Shown here: piece by piece, positions 1-7,185 of the stretch | Layout of the letters: the number at the start of each line of letters is the position of its first letter | Numbering within the stretch: position 1 is the stretch's first letter | Assembly: GCA_003223645.1 (NCBI GenBank) | Contig: QHVT01000003.1 | Span: 1-64,000, forward strand | Direction of reading: 5' to 3' | DNA from: Acidobacteriota bacterium | Lineage (GTDB): Bacteria > Acidobacteriota > Thermoanaerobaculia > Gp7-AA8 | Length of the DNA stretch: 64,000 bases | Translations under genes and position numbers: made by a program | Notes under the pieces: generated by a model | Seen by the model: only the letters and a program-made list of their open reading frames with translations | Databases searched by the model: none | What the model was told of the DNA's origin: nothing

Positions 1-70
1 TTGGGACCAGTCGCATCTGGGCCCGATTCACTTCCACCACTCGCGCTTTCGGCTCTTGCTTCTCGCTCAT
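1..70 (-). CDS. N-terminal fragment of an unidentified protein
   Basis: A reading frame starts with ATG at 70 and runs off the left edge of the window. It encodes 23 residues beginning MSEKQEPKARVVEVNR. The hydrophilic start followed by RAQMRLVP resembles the N-terminus of IS1182-type transposases, but this is too short to identify. No clear ribosome binding site precedes it. It could equally be any cytoplasmic protein. Confidence 0.4.
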   Translation of the reverse strand, partial: MSEKQEPKARVVEVNRAQMRLVP

Positions 71-125
71 GAACCGATGGTACGGTCATTGTCACTTTTC
101 CACAGCACGCGCGAATTCTTCACAC

Positions 126-217
126 CCTCTGAGTCGGCGAAGCGCGACGAAGGATCTCAAAATGCGAATGCCTGCAATCTTGAGATTCTTCGCCGTCTGC
201 GCGGCTCAGAATGACGC
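126..217. repeat. Palindromic repeat, family A
   Basis: Imperfect inverted repeat with arms of the type cattctgagccgcgcagacgg and its complement around a variable loop. Other family A copies lie near 17.5, 34.1, 35.4 and 44.3 kb. The stop codon of the downstream-facing methyltransferase gene (TGA at 208-206) lies inside the element. It could form a terminator-like hairpin. Confidence 0.75.
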
Positions 218-946
218 CCACATCAAGACGCGCTTGTACGTGTAGAAGAACGGCTGCTCGTCGCCGATCGCGGCGAGCAGGCGCGTGCGATAGACGTCGA
301 GATATTCGTCGAAGCGATTGCCGAGGAGTGATTCGTAGTGTGTGAGCAGCGCGCCGCGGACCCACTCGATCACGTCGCCCGAGGACGGCAGCACGTGACC
401 GTACACCTGCATGCGCACGTGCTGTCGCGCGTATCCGAGCCGATGCAATAGCCCCGCGTAGCGCTCGACGGGCAGCACGTAGTCGGGACGTTCGGCGACT
501 CCGAACTCGCGCCCCACCTCGGCCGCGATGCGGTGCGACGCATGGTCGTCGTTCGCCGGCATCTGAATCGCGAGCTGTCCCGTCGCGGAGAGCAGGTTCG
601 TGAGCCGCGCGAAAAGCTTTTCGTGATCGGCAACCCAATGGAACGCGGCGTTGGAGAACATCAGGTCGAACGGACGATCGCTGACGAACGCCTCGATGTC
701 GCCCTTCTCGAAGCGCAGCATTTCATTTTCGAAGTGCCCGCTCTTGAGCAGCATCGTCTCGGAGTTGTCGATGCCGATCGTCTCCAGCGCGCCGAGCGTC
801 TCGTGCAGCTCGCGCGTCAGCTCGCCCGTGCCGCAGCCGAGGTCGGCGACGCGCATGCGCGGACGCTTTTCGACGAGCGCGAGGAGATCAGTGAAAGGCC
901 GTTTGCGCTCGGCTTTGAAGCGTGTGTATTGATCAGGGGACCACAT
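206..946 (-). CDS. tam: Trans-aconitate 2-methyltransferase-like SAM-dependent methyltransferase
   Basis: 246 residues, the usual length for Tam, which methylates trans-aconitate with SAM in the cytoplasm and so relieves inhibition of aconitase. The N-terminus MWSPDQYTRFKAERKRP matches the family start. Motif I is VADLGCGTGELT (about residues 33-44). An acidic post-motif IGIDNSETM and the family-like segment FSNAAFHWVADH follow. A C-terminal IEWVRGALL-type segment agrees with Tam rather than with a generic class I methyltransferase. The stop codon is inside a family A palindrome and an octamer palindrome lies just upstream of the start. The exact substrate is inferred from family resemblance. 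Confidence 0.8.
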   Translation of the reverse strand: MWSPDQYTRFKAERKRPFTDLLALVEKRPRMRVADLGCGTGELTRELHETLGALETIGIDNSETMLLKSGHFENEMLRFEKGDIEAFVSDRPFDLMFSNAAFHWVADHEKLFARLTNLLSATGQLAIQMPANDDHASHRIAAEVGREFGVAERPDYVLPVERYAGLLHRLGYARQHVRMQVYGHVLPSSGDVIEWVRGALLTHYESLLGNRFDEYLDVYRTRLLAAIGDEQPFFYTYKRVLMWASF

Positions 947-947
947 G

Positions 948-1028
948 TTAGTTGCGCGGTTGCGCAGTCACGCGGTCGTTTCTGCCGCGCAACCGCGCAA
1001 CCGCGTAACCGCGCGACCGAGCAACCAT
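948..1028. repeat. Palindrome with tandem 8-bp units (ggttgcgc type)
   Basis: The left arm holds tandem 8-mers such as ttgcgcgg, ttgcgcag and tcacgcgg. The right arm holds the complementary units gcgcaacc, gcgtaacc, gcgcgacc and gagcaacc. It fills the whole gap between the tam start and the response regulator stop. The same octamer type recurs inside a YfhO gene at 42.3 kb and between gvp genes at 63.04 kb. Confidence 0.8.
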
Positions 1029-1029
1029 A

Positions 1030-1734
1030 TCAAAGGTCCAATCCTGTCATTTCTCGCACGTGCGGGCGAAATCTCCGGCTCAGCGTCAGGCGCGTGCCGT
1101 CGTGCAGGACGACGATGTAGTCGCCGCCGTCGCCGCGCTGCATCTCGGCGATGCGGCGCAGGTTCACGATCGTGCTGCGATGGATGCGCACGAACTGCCG
1201 CTTGTCCAAACGCGCTTCGACGGCGGCGATGCCGTCGCGGATGAGATGCGACTGCCCGCGCGCGTGGATGCGCACGTACTTTCCTTCCGCGTCGATCCAG
1301 TCGACGTCGCGCACGGCGACGAGCAGCACTTTGTCGCGTTTGCGCACGGTGAAAAACGCGGACGCGGCTTCTTTCGGACGTCCGCCGCTTTTCTTCGCGC
1401 GCTCGACGGCTTGATCGAAGCGCCGGCGGTCGAACGGCTTGAGCAGGTAATCGACGGCCGCGATGTCGAACGCGCGCAGCGCGTACTCGTCGTGGGCGGT
1501 CACGAACACGACTGCAGTCGTCTCGGGCAACGCGCGCGCGATGTCGAAGCCGTCGCCGCCCGGCATCTGGATGTCGAGGAAGACGAGATCAGGACGCTCG
1601 CTGGTGATCGCGGTCATGGCCTGTTTCACGTTCGCGGCTTCACCGACGATCGTCACGTCGTCGCGCGTCGAGAGAAACGTGCGGATCTTCTCGCGCGACA
1701 AACGCTCGTCGTCGACGATCAGCGCGCGAAGCAT
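1030..1734 (-). CDS. LytTR-family response regulator
   Basis: 234 residues: a receiver domain (about 1-120) followed by a LytTR DNA-binding domain (about 130-230). The receiver has the acidic pair D8/D9, phosphoacceptor D54 in VFLDIQMPGG, and conserved K99 in YLLKPF. The LytTR part shows the typical VDWIDAEGKYVRIH and FVRIHRSTIVNL segments. The ATG at 1734 overlaps the end of the upstream histidine kinase gene by 16 bp, so the two are translated as a pair. It should be phosphorylated by that kinase and act as a transcription factor. Its target genes are not evident; the flanking genes are unrelated. Confidence 0.93.
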   Translation of the reverse strand: MLRALIVDDERLSREKIRTFLSTRDDVTIVGEAANVKQAMTAITSERPDLVFLDIQMPGGDGFDIARALPETTAVVFVTAHDEYALRAFDIAAVDYLLKPFDRRRFDQAVERAKKSGGRPKEAASAFFTVRKRDKVLLVAVRDVDWIDAEGKYVRIHARGQSHLIRDGIAAVEARLDKRQFVRIHRSTIVNLRRIAEMQRGDGGDYIVVLHDGTRLTLSRRFRPHVREMTGLDL

Positions 1735-2792
1735 GGGATCAGCATCTCCACTTCGAAGCCGCCGTCGTAGACGCCGTACGTGAAGCGGTGCCGCTCGCCG
1801 TACAGCGACTTGAGGCGCGCGCGCGTGTTGGCGAGGCCGATGCCTTCGCGCACCTCTTGTGGGGGACCGGCAATCTTGCCTGTCCGGACAGGCGGGATCG
1901 CCTGTCCTCCACCGTTGCGCACGGTGACGCGCAGAAACTCCTCGTCGCGCCGCGCGCGGATCTCGATCGATCCGCCCGCGGAGTTGCGCGCGATGCCGTG
2001 GTGGATTGCGTTCTCGACCAGCGGCTGCAGCGCCAGCGACGGCACGAGCGCGCGCTCGGTGCCGCGCTCCATGTCGATATCGACGTGCAAGCGCTCCTCG
2101 AATCGAATGCGCTCGATCTCGAGATAGCGGCGCACGAAGTCCATCTCCTCTTCCAGCGCGATCTCCTGCTCCGGCGGCAGATCGAGCGTCAGGCGGAGGA
2201 ACTCCGAGAGGCGCGCCAGCATCGCGTCCGCCGCGTCGACGTCGGTGTACATCAGCGACGAGATCGAGTTGAGCGTGTTGAAGAGAAAGTGCGGATTGAG
2301 CTGCATCTTCAGCGCGTCGAGTTGCGCGCGCGAGAGCTGCGACTCCAGCCGCATCGCGTTGCGGTAGTAGACGGCGGCGAGGTAGACGGCGAGGATCAGC
2401 CAGTACGTCGGCAGGCTGCCGTGGAAGTTGATGCGAAACGCGGTCTGCAGATTGTTCGCAAAACCTTCCGTTCGATAAAGCGCTTTGCTGAAGGTCGAGA
2501 GGATCGACTCGGCGATCACGATCTGCGCCGCCGTCAGCAGGAGACTCGCGAGGATGTGGACTCCGAGCGAGCGTTTCCAGCGCTTTGACGGAATCGGGAA
2601 ACGCCGCCCGAGCCAGATCACGACCGGCGTCGAGAGTCCCCACAAGTAGTAATAGACGAGATTGACCTGCAGCACGTCCGCGAGCCGCGGCTTGTAGCGC
2701 AGCGCCGGATTCAGATACGCCTGCGACGCGAAGTAGAGCGCGATCACCGTCCAGACGGCGATGCCGATGAGGATGAGGTGCGCGCGCTTCAC
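1719..2792 (-). CDS. LytS-type sensor histidine kinase with in-frame palindromic insertion
   Basis: About 357 residues from a GTG at 2792; an upstream ATG at 2864 would add an unlikely arginine-rich stretch. Four hydrophobic segments (about 5-22, 43-62, 78-96, 126-143) form a membrane sensor. The His_kinase motif LNPHFLFNTLNS follows with H168, then an HATPase domain with the N-box LVENAIHHGI and the G2 box GIGLANTRARL. Between the G1-like VRNGG and the G2 box sits a foreign 18-codon palindrome (1859-1912) encoding GGQAIPPVRTGKIAGPP, in the variable ATP-lid. The kinase partners the LytTR regulator it overlaps. Whether ATP binding survives the insertion cannot be judged from the sequence. Confidence 0.9.
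   Translation of the reverse strand: MKRAHLILIGIAVWTVIALYFASQAYLNPALRYKPRLADVLQVNLVYYYLWGLSTPVVIWLGRRFPIPSKRWKRSLGVHILASLLLTAAQIVIAESILSTFSKALYRTEGFANNLQTAFRINFHGSLPTYWLILAVYLAAVYYRNAMRLESQLSRAQLDALKMQLNPHFLFNTLNSISSLMYTDVDAADAMLARLSEFLRLTLDLPPEQEIALEEEMDFVRRYLEIERIRFEERLHVDIDMERGTERALVPSLALQPLVENAIHHGIARNSAGGSIEIRARRDEEFLRVTVRNGGGQAIPPVRTGKIAGPPQEVREGIGLANTRARLKSLYGERHRFTYGVYDGGFEVEMLIPCFAR
1859..1912. repeat. 54-bp palindrome, family D, inside the histidine kinase gene
   Basis: Near-perfect 54-bp inverted repeat beginning gtgggggaccgg and ending gcctgtcctccac around a central tgtccggaca. A second copy of exactly 54 bp, about 89 percent identical by eye, lies in a YfhO gene at 42075-42128. 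Both are read in the same frame and give the peptide GGQAI(L/P)PVRTG(K/R)IA(C/G)PP. Confidence 0.85.
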
Positions 2793-2875
2793 GCGCTCGA
2801 TGATACGCGCCGCGCCGCGCACGCTGCAGGCCGCTCGTGACGTGCGGCGCGCCGTTCGTGACAAACGCGCCGCCG

Positions 2876-2934
2876 GTATGGAACAGGCTTTCTAGCCTGT
2901 CATCGGGCGGCAGGCTGGAAAGCCTGCCCCACAC
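2876..2934. repeat. Palindromic repeat, family C
   Basis: Inverted repeat of the type gtgtggggcaggctttccagcctg. The left arm is slightly degenerate (gtatggaacaggctttctagcctg) and the right arm is caggctggaaagcctgccccacac. Other copies are at 26132-26193 and 54571-54632. It sits in the divergent promoter region between the kinase and the hydrolase. Confidence 0.8.
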
Positions 2935-2944
2935 GGAGGCACGC

Positions 2945-4429
2945 ATGATCAGCGCACTCGTTCTCGCCGCCACTCTCTGGGGAGGTCTCGAACCCGGCCC
3001 GCACGCGGTCGGCTTCAAACACATCGAGCGTTACGACGCGTCACGCCCGTATCGCAGCGCGAGGTCGCTCGACGGCACGCCGCGCAGCGGCGAGCGTGCG
3101 CGGCCGATCAACATTTACGTCTGGTATCCGGCGGAGGCATCGCGCGAGACGCCGCTCACGTTCGGCGACTACGTCGACCTCGTCGCGAACGAGACGCGCT
3201 TCGGCGCGATCACCGCGGAAGCGAAGCAGCGCGCCGAGGACTCGCTGTTCGCCGCGCCGCTGCTCAACACCGTGACGCGCGAACAGCGCGCGCAACTGCG
3301 CGCGATTCCGTCATCGGCGGTGCGCGACGCACGTCCGGTCGCCGGAGAATTTCCTCTCATCCTCTACAGCCTCGGCTCCGCCGCGCTCGCGCACGTCACG
3401 CCCGAGTATCTGGCGAGCCACGGCTACGTCGTCGTGCAGGCGCCGCGCGTCGGCGCGTTCGCGGGCTTGCCGGCCGACAATCGCGACGCGCTCGATCTCG
3501 ACACCAAATTGCGCGACATGGACTTCGTCCTCAACGTGGTGCGCGCCGAAGTGAAGCAGGCCGACATGCGCAACATCGGCGCCCTCGGCTTCAGCGCGGG
3601 CGGGCGGTGGGCGCTCGCCGCGGCGATGAAAAATCCGGACGTGCACGCGGTGGTCTCGCTCGACTCGGTGATGCTCTTCAACGATCCCATCAACGAAGCG
3701 TGGAAGCGCCTGCCGTCCTACAACCTCGACGCGGTGAAAGTGCCGGTGCTGCACATGGTGCGCACCGCGTTCGCGAAGCAGGAAGACCCGACGCTGTGGG
3801 AAGCGATGCGCTACGCCGACCGCACCTACATGCTCTTCGAAGAGCCGATGCTCGATCACTGGGACTTCCAGTCGGTCGGCTACGCAACGTCGCTCGCCGG
3901 CGTGCGCGCGAACGACGCGCAAAAAATCGCGACGAACTTCGAGACGTTCAACCGCCTCACCCTCGCCTTTCTCGACGCGAATCTCAAAGGCAAATCGTTC
4001 TCGCCGAAAGACCAGCCCGGGATCAAGGTGACGCATCTCGCGGCCGAGCCCGCACCGATGACCGTCCCCGAATTCCTCGGCGCGATCGACGAAGACGGCG
4101 CCGACGCGGCCATCGCCGCGTATCGCAAATTGTGGAAGTCGCGCGGCACCCCGCCTGTCACCGAAGCGGTAGTCAACGTCGCCGGCTACAACCTCCTTTT
4201 AGGCGGAAGGCCCGCCGAAGGAATGAAACTCCTCGCATTGAACGCCGAGGTCTTCCCCAACTCCGCCAACGTCTACGACAGCCTCGCCGACGCGTATTTA
4301 GCCGCAGGCGATCGCGAAAAAGCGCGCGAGCTCGCGAAGAAAGCGGCGACGTTGCTCGACGCGGATACGACGTTGACGCCGGAACGGCGCGCGGCGATCA
4401 AGACGAGTATTGATACGAAGTTGCAGTAA
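2945..4429 (+). CDS. Secreted alpha/beta hydrolase with C-terminal TPR-like region
   Basis: 494 residues. The ATG at 2945 is chosen because a ggagg ribosome binding site lies about six bases upstream and the protein then opens with a hydrophobic leader (MISALVLAATLWGG). The core is a dienelactone/PAF-acetylhydrolase-type fold with the nucleophile elbow GFSAGG near residue 217 (catalytic Ser), a later Asp in VVSLDS, and a candidate His in LDHWDF. The last 100 residues (YNLLLGG to KKAATLL) form one or two TPR-like helical pairs, an arrangement seen in acidobacterial esterases. Substrate unknown. The stop codon abuts a family B palindrome. Confidence 0.82.
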   Translation: MISALVLAATLWGGLEPGPHAVGFKHIERYDASRPYRSARSLDGTPRSGERARPINIYVWYPAEASRETPLTFGDYVDLVANETRFGAITAEAKQRAEDSLFAAPLLNTVTREQRAQLRAIPSSAVRDARPVAGEFPLILYSLGSAALAHVTPEYLASHGYVVVQAPRVGAFAGLPADNRDALDLDTKLRDMDFVLNVVRAEVKQADMRNIGALGFSAGGRWALAAAMKNPDVHAVVSLDSVMLFNDPINEAWKRLPSYNLDAVKVPVLHMVRTAFAKQEDPTLWEAMRYADRTYMLFEEPMLDHWDFQSVGYATSLAGVRANDAQKIATNFETFNRLTLAFLDANLKGKSFSPKDQPGIKVTHLAAEPAPMTVPEFLGAIDEDGADAAIAAYRKLWKSRGTPPVTEAVVNVAGYNLLLGGRPAEGMKLLALNAEVFPNSANVYDSLADAYLAAGDREKARELAKKAATLLDADTTLTPERRAAIKTSIDTKLQ

Positions 4430-4524
4430 GTGGAGCGGCGGCCGCTTCGGCCGCCGAATCGAAACTGTGCGAATGCCAGATGCGCGTGTTCATTCCGGCG
4501 GCCGAGGGCGGCCGCCGCTCCACT
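4430..4524. repeat. Palindromic repeat, family B
   Basis: The left arm is agtggagcggcggccgcttc and the right arm is its complement ending gcggccgccgctccact, around a roughly 45-bp loop. Other copies lie at 13728-13797 and 60606-60677. It lies between two convergent genes and could serve as a bidirectional terminator. Confidence 0.85.
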
Positions 4525-4526
4525 GA

Positions 4527-7139
4527 CTACCGCAACTTGTCCCAGTTCATCACGGCATTCATCACCAGCGGATACGCCCCCACGGTGTTCATCCTCCACA
4601 TCGGGTTCGTCGCGAAGAGGAGCACGTTTCCTTTGCCTCGCGGCGCGAGGATTACCGCGGGTTTGCCCGCGAGCTCGTCGCCGCCCTCGAGCATTCCCGA
4701 CAGCAACAGCTGGTCGGCTTTTTCGGCGAAGGAGATGATGACGCGCGGGCGGTCGGCTTCGGCGGGCATGATTGCTTCGACGCTCCACGGCGCGTCTTCG
4801 GGCATCGCGAACGGTTCGTTCTTCGGACGTTCGGGCGCTGCGACGAACGGTCGGCCTTGCGGGACGTCGGGGTCGGTTTTGGTTCCGCGTCCGCTGGGAC
4901 GCGTGTCGGGCGGCTGGTCGTCGCGGAGGCCGACGCGCAGCACCGGTGAGCCGGAGAAGTAGAGCGGCACGGTGTCGTCGTAGCCGTTGACGATCACGCT
5001 CTTCTTGTCCGTCACCGCGGCCTGCACGACGGTGCCGGGTGCTTTGAGTTTGTTGGTGTCGACGGCGCGGACCCAGCGCGCGAGTCCGTAGTCGGCGGCC
5101 CACACCGCGGTGTCGCGCGACGTCACCAGGAGTCCGCCGTCTTCGACGAAGTGCGTGAGGTTCTCGACGCCGGTGAGGCCGAGGCCGGGGCGCATGTCGT
5201 CGGTCTCATCGACGGCGAGGTTCGGAGTGAGATCGGTCTTCTTCCATGGCAGCGGCGGCCCGGGCGGGTAGCCGTTCACGATCTCCTGCGACGTCACGCG
5301 TCCGACCGGCGGGAAGAGGATCACGTCGTATTTCGCGTGGAGGTTCGCGTCGCGCGACGCGTCCTGCGTCGAGATGTATTCGTACGGCACGCCCATCGAC
5401 TCGAGCGCGAGCCGCCACCATCCTTCATCCTGCGTCGCCGCCCAGGTGTGCATCAGCGCGATGCGCGGGAACTTTGCGTCGGACGCAAACAGCTTTTCCG
5501 GCGTCACCGCGTCCGATAAATGCATCTTCACTTTGAGCACGTCGGGATTCACGACGCGCGACGCGGTGACGTTGTACAGATACGGCAGCGTCCAGCCGGT
5601 GTCGTCGTACACGCGCTCTTCGCCGCGCACGTACTGCACGTCCATCAGCGTGTCGGCGAGGCGCGAGTACGGCTGATCCATGCGGATGATGTACGAGCCT
5701 TTCGCGAACTTCACCGCGTCCGCCGGTTTCTTGTCAGCCGTTTCTTTAGCAGGCGCAGGCGGCCAGTTCGTCGTGATGGAGAACGCGTCGTCCGCGACGT
5801 GCACTTCGATGCCTTGCTTCTGCAGCAGTGCGATGAGCGCGTGCACCATCTGCGGGCGTTTCTGATCCGCGTTTACGACCCACGCGGCGGGACCTTCGTT
5901 CGACGCCTTCGCGATCGCGCGCTGTCCCATCGTGTAGAAGCGCTCGAGGAAGCGCTCGCGATTGTCGGCCATGTCTTTCAGCGACGTGAGCAGCGCCGAC
6001 TCCTGATAGTTGACGTTGTTGCGCAGCGACCACGTGACGACCGGCAGCGCGGGATTCGGACGGAACCACGCGCGGTCGCTCGCGCCGCGCACGATGCGCT
6101 TCTCGGTCGTCGGCCAGCGGTTGCCGAACGTCTCGTAGAAGCGCGCGATCGTGTTGCGTCCCGCGCCGGCCCAGAACAAATAGTTCGGCGCCCAGCCGTC
6201 CCAGAAGCCGTGCAGCCACACGCCCGGCAGTCCGCGGCGCGCCATCTCATCGACGTTGTTGAGCGCCATGCGATGCCACTCGTTGATCATGATCGGATCG
6301 AGCGCGGGGTTGAACGGACCCGTTCCTGTCGACACGTAGAGGAACGGCACCGACTCGTGCAGGTCGTGCATCACCTGCGGATGAAAGTCGTAGTAGGCCT
6401 TCATGATGTTGCGGCCGAGGTTGAGCGAGAGGCCGATCTGATCGCGGTTGTTGTCGTGTGCGACGTAGTGGCCCCAGTACACGAGCGGCGGCGTCGGCAC
6501 TTTCGGATTCGCCTCGCGGTAGCGCCAGAGATCGACCTGCCGCTCGCGGCCGTCGACTTCGAGCACCGGCGTGATGAGGACGATGATGTTGTTGCGGATC
6601 TCCCGGATGAAGTCGGAGTCCTCGACCGCCAGGCGATACGCGAGCTCCATCAGCATCTCCGGGCTACCGGTCTCCGGCGAATGCAGCGCGCCGGTGGCCC
6701 AGTAGATCGGCTTGCCCTGCGCGATCAGCTGCCGTGCGTCGGCTTCACCGATCTTGCGCGGATCGGAGAGCTTGCGCGTGATGTCGCGATAGAAGTCGAG
6801 ATTCGCGATCGTGTCCTCGTTCGCGATCGCGACGACGATCATCTCGCGCCCTTCTTCGCTCTTCCCGATCGAAAAGACTTTCACGTTCTTCGACGCCGCC
6901 TCGAGCGCGCGCATGTAGCGATGCACATCCGCGGCGTAGGTGAGATGTCCTTCGGCGCCGGCGATGTAGCCGTTGAACTTCAGCGGCGACGGCACACTGT
7001 CGGATGCCGGCAGATGATCGACGAGCTCGGTGAGAAAGCGCGGCTCGGTCGTGAATTTTTTGATGGCGTCGGTGTAGGCGGTGTCGTTTTGTGCGAAGGC
7101 GGAGGTCGCGAGAAGGAGCAGCAGCGCGAATCTCTTCAT
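4527..7139 (-). CDS. Secreted M14-family zinc metallocarboxypeptidase
   Basis: 870 residues from the ATG at 7139, which starts a clean signal peptide MKRFALLLLLATSAFAQ. The M14 catalytic domain occupies roughly residues 50-400. It has the HxxE zinc motif in ALHSPETGSPE (H153, E156) and further M14-type segments ITPVLEVDGRERQ and MHDLHES, the latter a candidate for the third zinc-ligand His. The C-terminal half resembles a glutamine-amidotransferase-like domain (DVILFPPVGR; DGGLLVTSRDTA) common in large acidobacterial M14 proteins. Predicted to act outside the cytoplasm in peptide degradation. The gene is monocistronic and divergent from the next one. Confidence 0.9.
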   Translation of the reverse strand: MKRFALLLLLATSAFAQNDTAYTDAIKKFTTEPRFLTELVDHLPASDSVPSPLKFNGYIAGAEGHLTYAADVHRYMRALEAASKNVKVFSIGKSEEGREMIVVAIANEDTIANLDFYRDITRKLSDPRKIGEADARQLIAQGKPIYWATGALHSPETGSPEMLMELAYRLAVEDSDFIREIRNNIIVLITPVLEVDGRERQVDLWRYREANPKVPTPPLVYWGHYVAHDNNRDQIGLSLNLGRNIMKAYYDFHPQVMHDLHESVPFLYVSTGTGPFNPALDPIMINEWHRMALNNVDEMARRGLPGVWLHGFWDGWAPNYLFWAGAGRNTIARFYETFGNRWPTTEKRIVRGASDRAWFRPNPALPVVTWSLRNNVNYQESALLTSLKDMADNRERFLERFYTMGQRAIAKASNEGPAAWVVNADQKRPQMVHALIALLQKQGIEVHVADDAFSITTNWPPAPAKETADKKPADAVKFAKGSYIIRMDQPYSRLADTLMDVQYVRGEERVYDDTGWTLPYLYNVTASRVVNPDVLKVKMHLSDAVTPEKLFASDAKFPRIALMHTWAATQDEGWWRLALESMGVPYEYISTQDASRDANLHAKYDVILFPPVGRVTSQEIVNGYPPGPPLPWKKTDLTPNLAVDETDDMRPGLGLTGVENLTHFVEDGGLLVTSRDTAVWAADYGLARWVRAVDTNKLKAPGTVVQAAVTDKKSVIVNGYDDTVPLYFSGSPVLRVGLRDDQPPDTRPSGRGTKTDPDVPQGRPFVAAPERPKNEPFAMPEDAPWSVEAIMPAEADRPRVIISFAEKADQLLLSGMLEGGDELAGKPAVILAPRGKGNVLLFATNPMWRMNTVGAYPLVMNAVMNWDKLR

Positions 7140-7185
7140 GGACGCGGAACCTATCACGCCCGGGTTCGGTGTATGATCTTATGAA

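Noticed and set aside
1030-3024. A single 664-codon kinase-regulator fusion
   Set aside because: The frame upstream of 1734 is a shadow of the kinase gene. The kinase is in another frame and the regulator has its own start.
5520-7184. A 554-codon plus-strand open frame opposite the M14 peptidase
   Set aside because: Arg/Val/His-rich composition typical of antisense shadows. The minus-strand frame has a signal peptide and zinc motif.
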